Of a stretch of DNA of 64,000 nucleotides, positions 26,169 to 36,148 are shown piece after piece. Position numbers and translations under genes: made by a program. This stretch comes from Deltaproteobacteria bacterium. Lineage in GTDB: Bacteria; Desulfobacterota; Desulfuromonadia; Geobacterales; Geobacteraceae. Location: the NCBI GenBank assembly GCA_009668975.1, contig SBEG01000003.1, positions 175,936-239,935 on the forward strand, in the 5' to 3' direction. The stretch's first letter is position 1, and the number at the start of each line of letters is the position of its first letter. The notes beneath the pieces are model-generated. The model was not told the origin of the DNA and did no database searches. It worked only from the letters and a program-made list of their open reading frames with translations.

Positions 26169-27278
26169 ATGACCGATTTTCGCACCAAAATGATGAGAAG
26201 GGCTCTGGCCCTTGCCCGCCGGGGTTTCGGCAAGACGTCGCCAAACCCTGCAGTCGGCTGTGTCATCGTACGCGACGGTGAGATCGCCGGTGAGGGCTGG
26301 CACCGGAAAGCGGGAACGCCCCATGCCGAGGTTCACGCGCTCCGCCAGGCCGGAGAGAAAGCCCGGGGAGCCGATGTCTATGTGACCCTGGAACCCTGTT
26401 CCCATCACGGCCGGACGCCCCCGTGTGCCGAGGCTTTGGTCAATGCGGGCGTCTCCACGGTTTATGCGGCGATGATGGACCCGAATCCCCTGGTATCCGG
26501 CCGCGGACTGGCCCTGCTGCGTGAGGCGGGAATTACCGTGAACTGCGGGATTCTGGAGCAGGAGTGCCGGCTCCTGAACGAGGCATTCATCAAGCATGTT
26601 ACCACCGGGTTGCCCTTCGTCATTTTGAAGAGCGCCATGACCCTTGACGGGAAAACCGCTACGGCCAGCGGAGATTCCAAGTGGATAACCTGCGAAGAAT
26701 CAAGAAAATATGTCCATGGCCTGCGGGCAAAGGTTGATGCGATCATGGTCGGCGTCGGCACTGTTATTGCCGATGATCCTCAGCTTACCTGCAGAATGGT
26801 GCGTGGAAAGGATCCCCAGCGGATTGTCATCGACAGCCGGCTGCGTACGCCGCCGGCGGCCTCGCTGTTTCACCTTGAATCACCGGCGAAAACCATCCTG
26901 GCAACGGTTGAACGTGATCCCCAAAAAATCGCAGCGGTACAAAGTCTTGGTGCTGAGCCCTTGTTGTGCGCGGAGGATGAGGGGCGGGTAGACCTTGAGG
27001 ACCTGCTGCGCCGACTTGGCGCGCGCGGGATTCAGTCGATTCTCCTTGAAGGCGGCAGAGAGTTGGTTGGATCGGCATTGAGAAAAGGTCTGGTGGACAA
27101 GTTTTTACTTTTTTATGCCCCGAAAATCATTGCCGGAGAGGATGGCTTCGGCTTGTGTTCCGGACGGGGAGTCGAACGGATGAGGGATGCGTTTACGCTG
27201 CGGAATACCAGCGTGCAGCGCTTTGCAGAGGATTTTCTCGTGATCGGATATCCGGAGAATACATGTTTACAGGACTGA
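26169..27278 (+). CDS. ribD: RibD, bifunctional diaminohydroxyphosphoribosylaminopyrimidine deaminase / uracil reductase
   Basis: A 369-aa enzyme for steps 2 and 3 of riboflavin synthesis. The N-terminal deaminase has HAEVHAL and EPCSHHGRTPPC for zinc; the C-terminal reductase has SAMTLDGKTATASGDSKWIT and GGRELVGSAL. Both domains are complete. ribE starts 16 nt before its stop codon, so the two are translationally coupled. Confidence 0.96.
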   Translation: MTDFRTKMMRRALALARRGFGKTSPNPAVGCVIVRDGEIAGEGWHRKAGTPHAEVHALRQAGEKARGADVYVTLEPCSHHGRTPPCAEALVNAGVSTVYAAMMDPNPLVSGRGLALLREAGITVNCGILEQECRLLNEAFIKHVTTGLPFVILKSAMTLDGKTATASGDSKWITCEESRKYVHGLRAKVDAIMVGVGTVIADDPQLTCRMVRGKDPQRIVIDSRLRTPPAASLFHLESPAKTILATVERDPQKIAAVQSLGAEPLLCAEDEGRVDLEDLLRRLGARGIQSILLEGGRELVGSALRKGLVDKFLLFYAPKIIAGEDGFGLCSGRGVERMRDAFTLRNTSVQRFAEDFLVIGYPENTCLQD

Positions 27279-27910
27279 TAGAGGATGTGGGAAGGGTTCT
27301 CGGCTTGGACCGGGCCGGCGCAGGCGCGCGGCTCCGGGTGGCAAGCGTCCTTCCCCAGGATGAAATAGAACTTGGGGACTCTGTGGCGATTAACGGGGTC
27401 TGTCTGACCGTTGTCGAGAAGTCCAGCGGCTGCTTTGCCTTCGATGTGTCTCCCGAAACTCTGGAGCGAACATTGTTCAAGAGCCTCCGGCCCGGCATGT
27501 TCGTCAACCTGGAACGGGCTCTCCGTTTCGGCGACAGGTTGGGTGGGCATCTGGTCAGTGGACATGTGGACTGCATTGCCGTCATTCGCGAGCGGCATGA
27601 GGTTTCCGGCAACTACCAGTTTTCCTTCCAGCTGCCGCCGCGCTACGCCCGCTATCTCATCGAGAAGGGCTCCGTGGCAATCGACGGGATAAGTCTTACG
27701 GTGAATGCCGTGTTCGATGACGGCTTCACCATCAACGTCATACCCCATACCGCGGATCATACCACGCTGCGTTTTCGCGGCCCGGGGGACGAAGTGAATG
27801 TAGAAACGGACCTGATCGGAAAATATCTGGAGCGGCTCCTGAGCGGCAAGGATTCTGGCGGGGAAAACGGCGTATCTCTGGAACTGCTTGCGAAAAGCGG
27901 ATTTTTGTGA
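27263..27910 (+). CDS. ribE: Riboflavin synthase, alpha subunit
   Basis: A 215-aa enzyme that dismutates two 6,7-dimethyl-8-ribityllumazine molecules into riboflavin. Two lumazine-binding repeats are seen, each with its own motif: [10 protein letters not shown] with [11 protein letters not shown], and [10 protein letters not shown] with [12 protein letters not shown]. The ATG at 27263 with GGAG at 27254 defines the start inside the end of ribD; the open frame from 27155 is only the overlapping reading frame. Confidence 0.96.
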   Translation: MFTGLIEDVGRVLGLDRAGAGARLRVASVLPQDEIELGDSVAINGVCLTVVEKSSGCFAFDVSPETLERTLFKSLRPGMFVNLERALRFGDRLGGHLVSGHVDCIAVIRERHEVSGNYQFSFQLPPRYARYLIEKGSVAIDGISLTVNAVFDDGFTINVIPHTADHTTLRFRGPGDEVNVETDLIGKYLERLLSGKDSGGENGVSLELLAKSGFL

Positions 27911-27958
27911 GATACACTATTGTTTTGATATCTCAAGAAATGAGGATTGCTGAAGACC

Positions 27959-29161
27959 ATGCCGGTAGCAACGATAGAAGCAGCCATAGAGGACATTAAG
28001 CAAGGCAAGATGGTCATTCTCGTTGATGATGAGGACCGCGAGAACGAGGGTGATCTGACCATGGCCGCGGAAATGATCACTGCCGAGGCCATTAATTTTA
28101 TGGCAAAATACGGCCGGGGACTGATCTGCCTGACCCTCACCGAGGAGAAATGCGACCAGTTGTGCCTGCCCCCTATGGTCGAGAACAACACCTCTGCTTT
28201 CAGTACCGCCTTCACCGTTTCCATTGAGGCGAAGAGGGGGGTTACCACAGGGATTTCCGCCGCGGATCGCGCCCACACGATTCTGACTGCTGTTGAGGAT
28301 AGTGCGGTTCCGGAAGACCTCTCACGTCCCGGCCACATCTTCCCGCTTCGGGCCAGGAATGGCGGGGTGCTGGTTCGTACCGGCCAGACCGAGGGGTCGG
28401 TCGACCTTGCCCGCCTGGCGGGTCTGAAGCCGGCCGGGGTAATCTGCGAGATCATGAACGATGACGGCAGCATGGCCCGTTTGCCGCAGTTGCGGAAATT
28501 CGCCAAGGAGCATGGTTTGAAAATCTGCTCCATTGCCGACCTGGTTGCGTATCGGATGAAGCACGAGTGTCTGGTGAAAAAGGCTGCCGAAGTGCAGTTG
28601 CCGACCAGGTGCGGAGATTTCCGGGCGGTTGTATTTGACAATGATGTTGATCATCTGGAACATCTTGCCCTGGTAAAAGGTGAAATAAAGGGCGATGACC
28701 CTATTCTTGTCAGAGTTCACTCCGAGTGTCTCACTGGTGATGTGTTCGGCAGTTGCCGCTGCGACTGTGGCGACCAATTGCAGCATGCCATGGAGATGAT
28801 TGAAGCCGAAGGTAAAGGCATCATTCTCTATATGCGGCAGGAGGGGCGCGGTATCGGTCTTACGAACAAGCTGCGTGCCTATGCCTTGCAGGACCAGGGA
28901 AAAGACACTGTAGAGGCCAATTTGGAGCTTGGGTTCAAGGATGATTTGCGTGACTATGGAATCGGCGCCCAGATCCTCGTCAGCCTCGGTGCTAAAAAGA
29001 TCAGGCTCATGACCAATAATCCGAAAAAAATGGTGGGTCTTGAAGGCTATGGAATCGATATCGTTGAGCGGGTTCCGGTCGAAATAGAAGCAACCGTCTG
29101 CAATCTGAAATACCTGCAGACAAAACGGGAAAAGATGGGTCATATGTTGGACAACCTCTGA
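27959..29161 (+). CDS. ribBA: RibBA, bifunctional DHBP synthase / GTP cyclohydrolase II
   Basis: A 400-aa fusion that makes both riboflavin precursors. The N-terminal 3,4-dihydroxy-2-butanone-4-phosphate synthase (~1-205) has [16 protein letters not shown] and the second acidic site around [17 protein letters not shown] residues; the C-terminal GTP cyclohydrolase II (~206-400) has the zinc cysteines in [18 protein letters not shown] and [13 protein letters not shown] 27959 (TGAGGA upstream) is preferred to the TTG at 27947, which touches its own Shine-Dalgarno. ribH follows after 65 bp. Confidence 0.95.
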   Translation: MPVATIEAAIEDIKQGKMVILVDDEDRENEGDLTMAAEMITAEAINFMAKYGRGLICLTLTEEKCDQLCLPPMVENNTSAFSTAFTVSIEAKRGVTTGISAADRAHTILTAVEDSAVPEDLSRPGHIFPLRARNGGVLVRTGQTEGSVDLARLAGLKPAGVICEIMNDDGSMARLPQLRKFAKEHGLKICSIADLVAYRMKHECLVKKAAEVQLPTRCGDFRAVVFDNDVDHLEHLALVKGEIKGDDPILVRVHSECLTGDVFGSCRCDCGDQLQHAMEMIEAEGKGIILYMRQEGRGIGLTNKLRAYALQDQGKDTVEANLELGFKDDLRDYGIGAQILVSLGAKKIRLMTNNPKKMVGLEGYGIDIVERVPVEIEATVCNLKYLQTKREKMGHMLDNL

Positions 29162-29226
29162 CCGGATTTTTTCGGGAAGATTCGCTGAACAGAATTTTAC
29201 TCCAATGATAACGGGGAGATAAGACA

Positions 29227-29694
29227 ATGCCTACCTATATTGAAGGTAAACTCGACGCCACGGGGATGTCCATCGGGATTCTCGTGAGCCGTTTTAACAG
29301 TTTTATCAGTGAAAGGCTGCTGGAAGGTGCTCTCGATGCCTTGTTGCGTCACGGTGCGGCTGACGAAAAGATCGTTGTCGCTCGAGTCCCGGGTGCGTTC
29401 GAGATTCCTCTGGCTGCGAAGAAAATGGCGGAAAGCGGCAAGTTCGATGCCGTTATCTGCCTTGGCGCGGTAATACGGGGATCTACCCCCCATTTCGACT
29501 ATGTGGCTTCCGAGGTTTCCAAGGGTGTTGCCCATGTTTCCCTGGACAGCGGCGTGCCGGTAATTTTTGGCGTCCTGACCACTGACAGTATTGAGCAGGC
29601 CATTGAAAGAGCCGGAACAAAGGCGGGTAACAAAGGTTTTGACGCTTCCGTGACCGCCATTGAAACCGTCAATCTTCTGAAGGGGCTTGCCTAG
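29227..29694 (+). CDS. ribH: 6,7-dimethyl-8-ribityllumazine synthase
   Basis: A 155-aa lumazine synthase joining the two RibBA-derived branches. The substrate-binding segments [45 protein letters not shown] and [16 protein letters not shown] (with the catalytic His in HFDYV) are complete. It probably assembles as a 60-mer or pentamer and works with ribE. GGGGAGAT precedes the ATG. Confidence 0.96.
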   Translation: MPTYIEGKLDATGMSIGILVSRFNSFISERLLEGALDALLRHGAADEKIVVARVPGAFEIPLAAKKMAESGKFDAVICLGAVIRGSTPHFDYVASEVSKGVAHVSLDSGVPVIFGVLTTDSIEQAIERAGTKAGNKGFDASVTAIETVNLLKGLA

Positions 29695-29695
29695 G

Positions 29696-30109
29696 GTGGG
29701 TGCGAGACGTTTAGGAAGGGAGATGGCGCTGCAGATGCTCTATGCGTCAGACTTGAATCCCTCCAATGAGCATCATTCCCTCCCGCGCGAAGAGGAAGAT
29801 TCACGAACCAACTATGAGTCCCTCGATTTTGCCACGGAGCTGGTGAAGGGCGTGACGGAAAATCTCAGCGTTATTGACAAGCTGCTAACCGCCAAGTCGA
29901 AGAACTGGTCACTGGTCCGGATGGCCCGGGTGGATCTGTGTATCCTCCGGATTGCCATATTTGAGCTGCTTTACCGCAGCGATATTCCGAAAAATGTTAC
30001 CATTAATGAGGCAATCGAGGTCGCCAAGAAATTCGGTACCGAGGATTCGCCTTCGTTTGTTAATGGGATTCTCGATGAGATTGCGACTGGTTTAACAAGC
30101 AAAAACTAG
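29696..30109 (+). CDS. nusB: Transcription antitermination factor NusB (GTG start)
   Basis: A 137-aa helical RNA-binding protein that with NusE (S10) recognises boxA of rRNA leaders. The start is the GTG at 29696, one base after the ribH stop: AAGGGG lies 10 nt upstream and the N-terminus MGARRLGREMALQMLYA is typical. The C-terminus has the family NEAIEVAKKFG and FVNGILDEI motifs. It closes the rib operon; a 187-bp gap with a weak hairpin separates it from hom. Confidence 0.95.
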   Translation: MGARRLGREMALQMLYASDLNPSNEHHSLPREEEDSRTNYESLDFATELVKGVTENLSVIDKLLTAKSKNWSLVRMARVDLCILRIAIFELLYRSDIPKNVTINEAIEVAKKFGTEDSPSFVNGILDEIATGLTSKN

Positions 30110-30296
30110 GTGTCTGTCGGATATGGGAACTCGAAGCGAAATTTGGCTGGGTGTGGACAGATTTTGTCGATTTTGCCGGTTAAGAGTTGTTCTCTTACCC
30201 AAAGAAGCGGCGAAATATGGACCGTCCAGGCGGATTTGCAGCAGATCTGCCCTCAGGCCTACAGTCTCCTGATACTGGTATGAATCGTGAGGTGTT

Positions 30297-31607
30297 ATGA
30301 AAGAAATCGGCGTAGGATTGCTTGGGTTCGGTACCATAGGTGCCGGCGTTGTGAAACTGTTGGGGCAAAATGCTTCTCTTATCGAAGAAAAGCTCGGGAC
30401 ACGGTTGCGTTTGAGAAAGGTTGCCGACCGTGATATCACGACCGATCGTGGCGTTGTTGTTGAGCCCGGGGTTCTCACCCAAAATGTCGATGAAGTCCTA
30501 TCCGATCCGAAAATATCCGTAATCATCGAACTGATTGGTGGCTACACTGTCGCAAAAGAATTCATTTTGAAGGCCATCGAGAATGGCAAGCATATCGTTA
30601 CGGCAAACAAGGCGCTCCTTGCCGTTCACGGTGAGGAGATTTATGCCGCGGCTGCCCGCAAGGGAGTCGAGGTGCGCTATGAAGCAGCAGTAGGCGGTGG
30701 AATCCCCGTGCTTTCGGCCATTAAAGGCAATATGGCAGCCAACCACTTCGGCACCGTGCTTGGTATTTTGAACGGAACCTGCAACTATATTCTGACCAAG
30801 ATGACCCAGGAAGGCGCTGATTTCAGTGACGTGCTGAAGAAGGCCCAGGAGCTGGGCTATGCGGAAGCAGATCCCACCTTTGATATCGAAGGGGTTGATA
30901 CAGCTCACAAGCTCGCAATTCTCGTAACCCTCTGTTTCGGGACCCGGGTACATTTTGACGATATTTATACCGAGGGAATCAGTGCCATTTCGGCGATTGA
31001 CATAAATTACGCCAAGGAGTTCGGTTTCAAGATCAAGCTTCTTGCTATCGGGAAAATGGATGGAGACCGTGTCGAAGCACGCGTTCATCCCACGATGATC
31101 CCGTTGAATTACCCGCTTGCGGATGTTGATGGCGTCTTCAATGCCATCAGATTGACCGGTGACTTTGTCGATACGGTCATGTTCTACGGCCGAGGTGCGG
31201 GTATGGATCCGACCGCCAGCGCCATTGTTGGCGATGTCATGGCCATCGGCCGAAATCTGGTGGTTGGTGTCGGCAGACGGAGTGCCCCGCTTGGCTACCT
31301 TGATACGAAGCTGAAAAACCTCGAGATAAAGCCGATCGGTGAGATAATCGGCAAGTATTATCTGCGTTTCAGTGCCTTGGACAAGCCCGGCGTTCTGGCG
31401 AAAATCGCCGGAGTGCTCGGGAAAAACGGGATCAGTATTGCTTCTATGATCCAGAGTGCCAGGATAGCGGGTGAAACCGTGCCGATTGTGATCATGACCC
31501 ACGAAGCCCCGGAAAGCGGCATTCGAAGTGCCTTGACAGAAATTGACTCTTTTGACTTCATCTATGAGAAAAGCAAGCTGATCAGAATTGAGGACTCTTT
31601 GCTCTAA
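30297..31607 (+). CDS. hom: Homoserine dehydrogenase
   Basis: A 436-aa enzyme reducing aspartate semialdehyde to homoserine, on the path to threonine and methionine. It has the NAD(P) motif GLLGFGTIGAGVV, VTANKALLA and the catalytic domain motif (GILNGTCNYILTKM, with YAEADPTFDIEG-type residues), then a C-terminal ACT domain (~355-430, FSALDKPGVLAKIAGVLG) for allosteric threonine control. GAGGTG precedes the ATG by 2-3 nt in the usual window. No thrB, thrC or lysC is adjacent. Confidence 0.96.
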   Translation: MKEIGVGLLGFGTIGAGVVKLLGQNASLIEEKLGTRLRLRKVADRDITTDRGVVVEPGVLTQNVDEVLSDPKISVIIELIGGYTVAKEFILKAIENGKHIVTANKALLAVHGEEIYAAAARKGVEVRYEAAVGGGIPVLSAIKGNMAANHFGTVLGILNGTCNYILTKMTQEGADFSDVLKKAQELGYAEADPTFDIEGVDTAHKLAILVTLCFGTRVHFDDIYTEGISAISAIDINYAKEFGFKIKLLAIGKMDGDRVEARVHPTMIPLNYPLADVDGVFNAIRLTGDFVDTVMFYGRGAGMDPTASAIVGDVMAIGRNLVVGVGRRSAPLGYLDTKLKNLEIKPIGEIIGKYYLRFSALDKPGVLAKIAGVLGKNGISIASMIQSARIAGETVPIVIMTHEAPESGIRSALTEIDSFDFIYEKSKLIRIEDSLL

Positions 31608-31735
31608 AGAAACGTTTGGATTCTCTGCATCGAAGTCTGCTGTTGCTGTACCGTTTGGCTTCTGACTCTTTTCGCCGCTTCTGCCAAGGACTTCGTGCGT
31701 TGAAAATGAGTCAGTTTTATCTGGAGAGAATGGAT

Positions 31736-32629
31736 ATGATCAAGAGTATACGGCTGGTACCCGTTTTCATAGTATTGTTGGCTTTAGCACTTCTTTCGGG
31801 TTGCATGCCGAAAGAGATTCCTCCTCCGGTGGTCGATAAGCCGGTTAAGGTTGCCGTAGTGCTCGGAGCCGGCGCGGCGAAAGGCTTTGCCCACATCGGC
31901 GTTCTCAAAGTCCTCGAAGCCAATCGTATCCCCGTGAACATGGTTGTCGGGACTAGTGCGGGCAGTTTTGTCGGTAGTCTCTATGCCTACGGCTTCACCG
32001 CATTCCAGCTGCAGAAAATTTCCTTTGATATTCAAAAGGCTGAGCTTGCCGACTACACGATACCCGATAATGGTTTCATTAAAGGTGAAAAGCTTGAGGC
32101 ATACATCAACCGGATGCTTCGCAACACCCCGATGGATAAACTGAGAATACCCTTTTATGCCGTGGCAACGGATATTCAGAGCGGTAAAGAAGTGGTCTTC
32201 GGTTCGGGCAATACCGGGAGTGCCGTCAGGGCAAGCTGTTCAATCCCCGGTGTTTTTACTCCTGCCGTTATTGGTGGAAGGATGTATGTGGACGGCGGCC
32301 TGGTGAGTCCAGTTGCGGTTGAAGCCGCCTTGCGTCAAGGTGCCGATGTGGTCATTGCCGTTGATATTTCCGGGGACGGCCAAGGGTTGAAACCGACAGG
32401 AACACTCGCTACTATTCTTCAGTCAGTCGGCATCATGTATGAGAAAATAGCCGCTCATCAGCTCCAGAAAGCTGATGTTGTTATCAAGCCGAATGTAGCT
32501 TCTATTGGAACTTCGGATTTTACCAAACGCCATGAGGCGGTGCTGGAAGGGGAACGTGCGGCAACAGCGGCGCTACCGGCAATCAAGGCTGCAATTTCCC
32601 GTGCGAAAACCGGAAACAAAAAATTGTAG
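31736..32629 (+). CDS. Patatin-like phospholipase, putative lipoprotein
   Basis: A 297-aa RssA/NTE-type patatin. The oxyanion-hole motif is LGAGAAKGFAHIGVL, the nucleophile Ser sits in GTSAG, and the catalytic Asp in DGGLVSPV, so the Ser-Asp dyad is complete. I place the start at the ATG 31736 (GGAG 9 nt upstream), giving a lipoprotein signal MIKSIRLVPVF...LALLSGC, so it would be anchored to a membrane in the periplasm, unlike cytosolic RssA. Substrate unknown, presumably phospholipid or acyl ester. Confidence 0.85.
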   Translation: MIKSIRLVPVFIVLLALALLSGCMPKEIPPPVVDKPVKVAVVLGAGAAKGFAHIGVLKVLEANRIPVNMVVGTSAGSFVGSLYAYGFTAFQLQKISFDIQKAELADYTIPDNGFIKGEKLEAYINRMLRNTPMDKLRIPFYAVATDIQSGKEVVFGSGNTGSAVRASCSIPGVFTPAVIGGRMYVDGGLVSPVAVEAALRQGADVVIAVDISGDGQGLKPTGTLATILQSVGIMYEKIAAHQLQKADVVIKPNVASIGTSDFTKRHEAVLEGERAATAALPAIKAAISRAKTGNKKL

Positions 32630-32669
32630 TTGACGTAAATACCGATAAGAAACTGGATGTTAATACCCT

Positions 32670-33530
32670 ATGAAAAGCAGTAACTCGATGAATAGAATCA
32701 AGCTGCAGGCACCGGCAAAGATCAATTATCTGCTTGATGTGATTCGCAAACGGCCGGATAATTATCATGACTTGCGGATGGTCATGCAGCGAATTGCCCT
32801 GAGTGATGAGGTTGAAATTTCACTTTCCGATACTCCCGGAATTCGCGTGTATTGTGATCGTGGTGATGTACCGGATGGCCCTGACAACATTGCCTGGCGT
32901 GCTGCGGATGCTCTTTTGGCAATGACCGGTATCAGCGCGGGTATCGATATTTTTATCGTCAAGAAAATTCCCATGGCCGCAGGGCTTGGCGGCGGCAGCA
33001 GTGATGCCGCAACAGTTTTGATGGGTCTCAACACTCTCCTGAATCTTAAATTGTCGGATGAAATATTGATGTCAATTGGGGTAAAGCTGGGTGCTGATGT
33101 TCCTTTCTTTATTTTCAAGAAGACCGCTCTGGCGGAAGGCATCGGAGACCGTCTGTCAGCGGTGGAAGGTCTGCCGCCGGTATGGTTCGTTCTTGTCAAT
33201 CCTAATATCCATGTGTCCACGGCGTGGGTCTATCAAAATTTACAATTGACAAACAAGAATGATGCGGCTAAACTGCCGAAGTTTAGCGGTCAAATTGAAG
33301 ACATTTGCTCCCTTTTGTCCAATGATCTGGAGTCTGTTACTATAGGTCGTTTTCCCGTTATTCAGGAGATAAAGGACGCATTGCAGGCGAACGGTGCGCG
33401 TGGCGTACTCATGTCCGGCAGTGGACCTACTGTTTTCGGAATATTCGAAGGGGAAAAGCAGGCTTCTGCGTGCCAAAGAGTGATTGCCCGAAACCCGGCA
33501 TGGTACTCCCTTGTTACCCACACACTATAG
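32670..33530 (+). CDS. ispE: IspE, 4-(cytidine-5'-diphospho)-2-C-methyl-D-erythritol kinase
   Basis: A 286-aa GHMP kinase of the MEP isoprenoid pathway. [11 protein letters not shown] at the N-terminus and the ATP-binding [17 protein letters not shown] motif are intact, as is the C-terminal [12 protein letters not shown]. The ATG at 32670 lacks a strong ribosome binding site; the ATG at 32688 would remove six residues. tRNA-Gln and prs follow on the same strand, an order common in Proteobacteria. Confidence 0.95.
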   Translation: MKSSNSMNRIKLQAPAKINYLLDVIRKRPDNYHDLRMVMQRIALSDEVEISLSDTPGIRVYCDRGDVPDGPDNIAWRAADALLAMTGISAGIDIFIVKKIPMAAGLGGGSSDAATVLMGLNTLLNLKLSDEILMSIGVKLGADVPFFIFKKTALAEGIGDRLSAVEGLPPVWFVLVNPNIHVSTAWVYQNLQLTNKNDAAKLPKFSGQIEDICSLLSNDLESVTIGRFPVIQEIKDALQANGARGVLMSGSGPTVFGIFEGEKQASACQRVIARNPAWYSLVTHTL

Positions 33531-33543
33531 ATACTTTCCCTGA

Positions 33544-33618
33544 TGGGGCGTCGCCAAGCGGTAAGGCACCGGATTTTGATTCCGGCATTCCCAGGTTCGA
33601 TCCCTGGCGCCCCAGCCA
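33544..33618 (+). tRNA. tRNA-Gln (anticodon TTG), CCA encoded
   Basis: A 75-nt cloverleaf: acceptor TGGGGCG pairs with CGCCCCA, anticodon stem CCGGA/TCCGG encloses the loop with TTG at 33576-33578, the T-arm contains GGTTCGATCC, the discriminator is G and CCA is encoded (33616-33618). It lies 13 bp behind ispE and 41 bp before prs, so it may be processed from a shared transcript. Confidence 0.96.
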
Positions 33619-33659
33619 CCCTTCTAGATACCATTAATTTCGACTCCTTTGAGGTAGTG

Positions 33660-34604
33660 ATGGAAGACAAAATTCGTATTTTTTGCGGCAATTCCAACCC
33701 GGTTCTGGCAGTCAAAATCTGTGAGAAGCTTGGTATTCCTCTTGGACAAGCCAAGGTTAAAACCTTTTCTGACGGTGAAATCAGAGTTGAAATCGGTGAA
33801 AATGTTCGCGGAAGAGACGTTTATATCGTTCAATCCACCTGTTCCCCTACGAACAACAACCTCATGGAGCTGCTGATCATGATGGATGCCCTGAAGAGGG
33901 CTTCCGCTGCAACAATAACTGCGGTAATCCCCTACTATGGTTATGCGCGGCAAGACCGAAAGGTGGCAGCTCGTTCACCGATTACTTCCAAATTGGTTGC
34001 CGATCTCCTCACAACCGCCGGGGCTGACCGGGTAGTGACGATTGATCTCCATGCGGGACAGATTCAGGGCTTCTTTAATATCCCCGTTGACAATCTCTAT
34101 GCCGCTTCAGTTATCCTTGAATATCTGCGCAATAATTTTGTCAGCGATACGACGGTTATCGTGTCTCCCGATGCGGGAGGAACGGAGCGCGCCCGTGCAT
34201 TTGCCAAGCGGTTGGGCTCCTCTCTTGCCATTATTGACAAACGCAGATCAGGGCCTAATATTTCAGAAGTGATGAATTTGATCGGTGATGTGAGTGGCAA
34301 AGTTGCCATTATTGTCGATGATATGGTTGATACTGCCGGTACGTTAACCCAGGCAGCAAAGGCCCTTCGCGAACATGGTGCCACCGCGATTTATGCCTGT
34401 GCGACCCATGGTGTTCTTTCCGGACCCGCTCTTGAGCGAATTGAAAACTCCGAAATCCAGGAGATGGTTATAACCGATACAATACCGCTCTGTGAAACAG
34501 CGGCACAATCCAGGAGAATCAAGGTGCTTTCCGTTGCGGAACTCCTTGCAGAAGCAATTCGAAGAATTCACAGCAATGAATCAGTGAGTTCCCTTTTTGT
34601 GTAA
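33660..34604 (+). CDS. prs: Ribose-phosphate pyrophosphokinase (PRPP synthetase)
   Basis: A 314-aa class I enzyme making PRPP from ribose-5-phosphate and ATP. It shows [35 protein letters not shown] (ATP/R5P binding) and the PRPP-binding [11 protein letters not shown]. The ATG at 33660 with GAGG upstream is the family start; the longer frame runs through the tRNA and is not real. rplY follows 54 bp downstream. Confidence 0.97.
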   Translation: MEDKIRIFCGNSNPVLAVKICEKLGIPLGQAKVKTFSDGEIRVEIGENVRGRDVYIVQSTCSPTNNNLMELLIMMDALKRASAATITAVIPYYGYARQDRKVAARSPITSKLVADLLTTAGADRVVTIDLHAGQIQGFFNIPVDNLYAASVILEYLRNNFVSDTTVIVSPDAGGTERARAFAKRLGSSLAIIDKRRSGPNISEVMNLIGDVSGKVAIIVDDMVDTAGTLTQAAKALREHGATAIYACATHGVLSGPALERIENSEIQEMVITDTIPLCETAAQSRRIKVLSVAELLAEAIRRIHSNESVSSLFV

Positions 34605-34658
34605 GAAAACTATCTTTACATGCGTGCTGTGTGGAGTGAAACCTGACACGGAGGTTGT

Positions 34659-35252
34659 ATGGAACAGAGAATTCTCACAATTGAAACAAGGGATAAATTA
34701 GGTAAAAATGCGTGCAGGAAACTGCGAGAGCAGGCAAAAATTCCTGCGGTTGTTTTTGGCAAAGGAATGAAATCGGTTGCGGTTACTGTTGACAGGAAAG
34801 AACTGGAGTTAGCTATCGCCGGTGAAGGCGGGACCAATCACCTGCTTACCTTGAAAGGTGGAGGGGGGCTCGATGGTGAAATAGTCATTGTGTCAGACCT
34901 CAGTCGCCATTGTCTCAAAGATAGAACGCTGCATGTTGACCTGCACAAGATCAACCTGCAAGAGAAAGTGAAGGTTAAGGTTCCGGTCAGCATTACCACC
35001 GTTGCCAAGGGAATTAAAGAGGGTGGAGTACAGGATCTCGTGATGCATGAGATCGAACTTGAGTGCCTTCCTGGCCAGATTCCCGAGCATATAGAGGTTG
35101 ATGTGACTGAATTAGGCCTAGGCGAGTCGTTGCATGTTTCCGACCTGAAGCTTCCCGCAAGTTTGAAAGTGGTTGACGATCCATCCGCTACAATCGTCAA
35201 TATTCTCGGCCGGGCAAAAGAAGAGGAAGAGACCGTTGCCGTAGCTGAGTAA
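34659..35252 (+). CDS. rplY: 50S ribosomal protein L25/general stress protein Ctc
   Basis: A 197-aa long-form L25: an N-terminal 5S rRNA-binding domain (RDKLGKNACRKLREQAKIPAV) and a C-terminal TL5/Ctc beta-domain (~95-185), absent in E. coli L25 but usual in this lineage. GGAGG lies 6 nt before the ATG. The prs-rplY-pth order is widely conserved. Confidence 0.95.
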   Translation: MEQRILTIETRDKLGKNACRKLREQAKIPAVVFGKGMKSVAVTVDRKELELAIAGEGGTNHLLTLKGGGGLDGEIVIVSDLSRHCLKDRTLHVDLHKINLQEKVKVKVPVSITTVAKGIKEGGVQDLVMHEIELECLPGQIPEHIEVDVTELGLGESLHVSDLKLPASLKVVDDPSATIVNILGRAKEEEETVAVAE

Positions 35253-35284
35253 ATTTCTTTGCCGATGACTTTGGACTGGGACAC

Positions 35285-35866
35285 ATGGCTGTAAAACTTA
35301 TTGTAGGGCTGGGGAATCCCGGAGCCCGATACCAATGGACCCGCCACAACGCGGGTTTCATGGTTTTGGACAGGCTATCTCACCTTGCAGGAATATCTGT
35401 TGCCAAAAAAAGCTCATCCAGCCTCTTCGGGGAGGGTTTCTGGCAAGGTCAACGGCTGATTCTGCTGAAACCGCAGACCTTCATGAATCTTTCCGGGCGC
35501 TCTGTGGCCGAAGTAGCCAGATTTCATAAAATACCCGGCAAAGATATCATCGTCGTTCATGATGACCTCGATATTTCTTTCGGGCATGTCCGCCTGAAAA
35601 AAGGCGGCGGCCATGGCGGTCATAATGGACTGCGGTCAATTATTGCCGATTTTGGGGATCGCGATTTTCTGCGCCTGAGAATCGGGATCGGACGTCCGGT
35701 TCGTGGCGATGTCGTTGACTACGTCTTGAATCCTTTTTCCCCGGTGGAGATGAAGGATCTTGCCGCGGTGTTGGATGGTGCCGTTGAAATTCTGGAATCC
35801 CTGTTTTCCGACGGTCTGGAGAAAACCATGAGCCTGCATAATAACAGGGATTTATTGGCCGTGTGA
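35285..35866 (+). CDS. pth: Peptidyl-tRNA hydrolase
   Basis: A 193-aa enzyme recycling peptidyl-tRNA released from ribosomes. Catalytic residues are visible: Asn10 in VGLGNPG, His in TRHNAGF, Asp in VHDDLDISFG and the KGGGHGGHNGLRS loop. Complete length. A 282-bp gap to rpsF follows that contains a dispersed repeat and a candidate promoter but no gene. Confidence 0.96.
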   Translation: MAVKLIVGLGNPGARYQWTRHNAGFMVLDRLSHLAGISVAKKSSSSLFGEGFWQGQRLILLKPQTFMNLSGRSVAEVARFHKIPGKDIIVVHDDLDISFGHVRLKKGGGHGGHNGLRSIIADFGDRDFLRLRIGIGRPVRGDVVDYVLNPFSPVEMKDLAAVLDGAVEILESLFSDGLEKTMSLHNNRDLLAV

Positions 35867-35933
35867 TTAATTGTAGTTGAAACTATCTAGTATCGTGTAG
35901 AAGAAGTTTTTTCACAGACAACCCCTCCAAGTG

Positions 35934-35990
35934 AGACGTAAAGGCTTCCACCTTGTCAAGGGGGGATTGAGGGTATTTGATTTTAGGTAC
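35934..35990 (-). repeat. Dispersed intergenic repeat, copy A
   Basis: Read on the minus strand this stretch (ACCTAAAATCAA, then CCCTCAATCCCCCCTTGACA, then GGTGGAAGCCTTTACGTCTC) aligns over about 45 bp, with around six mismatches, with 63883-63939 on the plus strand. Both copies lie in gene-free DNA. I see no clear terminal inverted repeats. Confidence 0.6.
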
Positions 35991-36021
35991 TCATGGGACG
36001 AGTGTCCGCATTGATATTTTC

Positions 36022-36049
36022 TTGGTAGATGAAAAATTACTTGTAGAAT
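36022..36049 (+). promoter_or_regulatory. Candidate promoter of the rpsF-rpsR operon
   Basis: TTGGTA (36022-36027) and TAGAAT (36044-36049) are separated by 16 bp, a fair sigma-70 match. The transcript would begin near 36056, giving a ~93-nt leader before rpsF. Confidence 0.45.
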
Positions 36050-36067
36050 TACGGTATCTCTGTTAAT

Positions 36068-36125
36068 TCTACTTCTTTCGATCGGCGTAAGCCGCTCTCC
36101 TTGCTCCGGGATAGTCCGGGGCTCA
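36068..36125 (+). promoter_or_regulatory. Structured rpsF leader (possible S6:S18 autoregulatory site)
   Basis: Two small hairpins are seen between the candidate promoter and rpsF: CGGCGTAAGCCG and CCGGGATAGTCCGG. Leaders of rpsF operons in many bacteria carry a hairpin that imitates the 16S site of S6:S18 and represses translation. Match to that motif is by position and general shape only. Confidence 0.3.
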
Positions 36126-36148
36126 TTAAACCCGCGAGGAGGAAACAC

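Noticed and set aside
25584..26597. 337-codon minus-strand frame across comEB, nrdR and ribD
   Set aside because: It spans three clearly coding plus-strand genes and resembles no known protein.
27757..29227. Two long minus-strand frames over ribBA
   Set aside because: ribBA is complete and conserved on the other strand; the mirror frames reflect codon bias only.
30498..31502. 334-codon minus-strand frame over hom
   Set aside because: Antisense shadow of homoserine dehydrogenase.
33543..33659. N-terminal extension of prs through the tRNA
   Set aside because: The region is a complete tRNA-Gln and prs has a canonical start at 33660.
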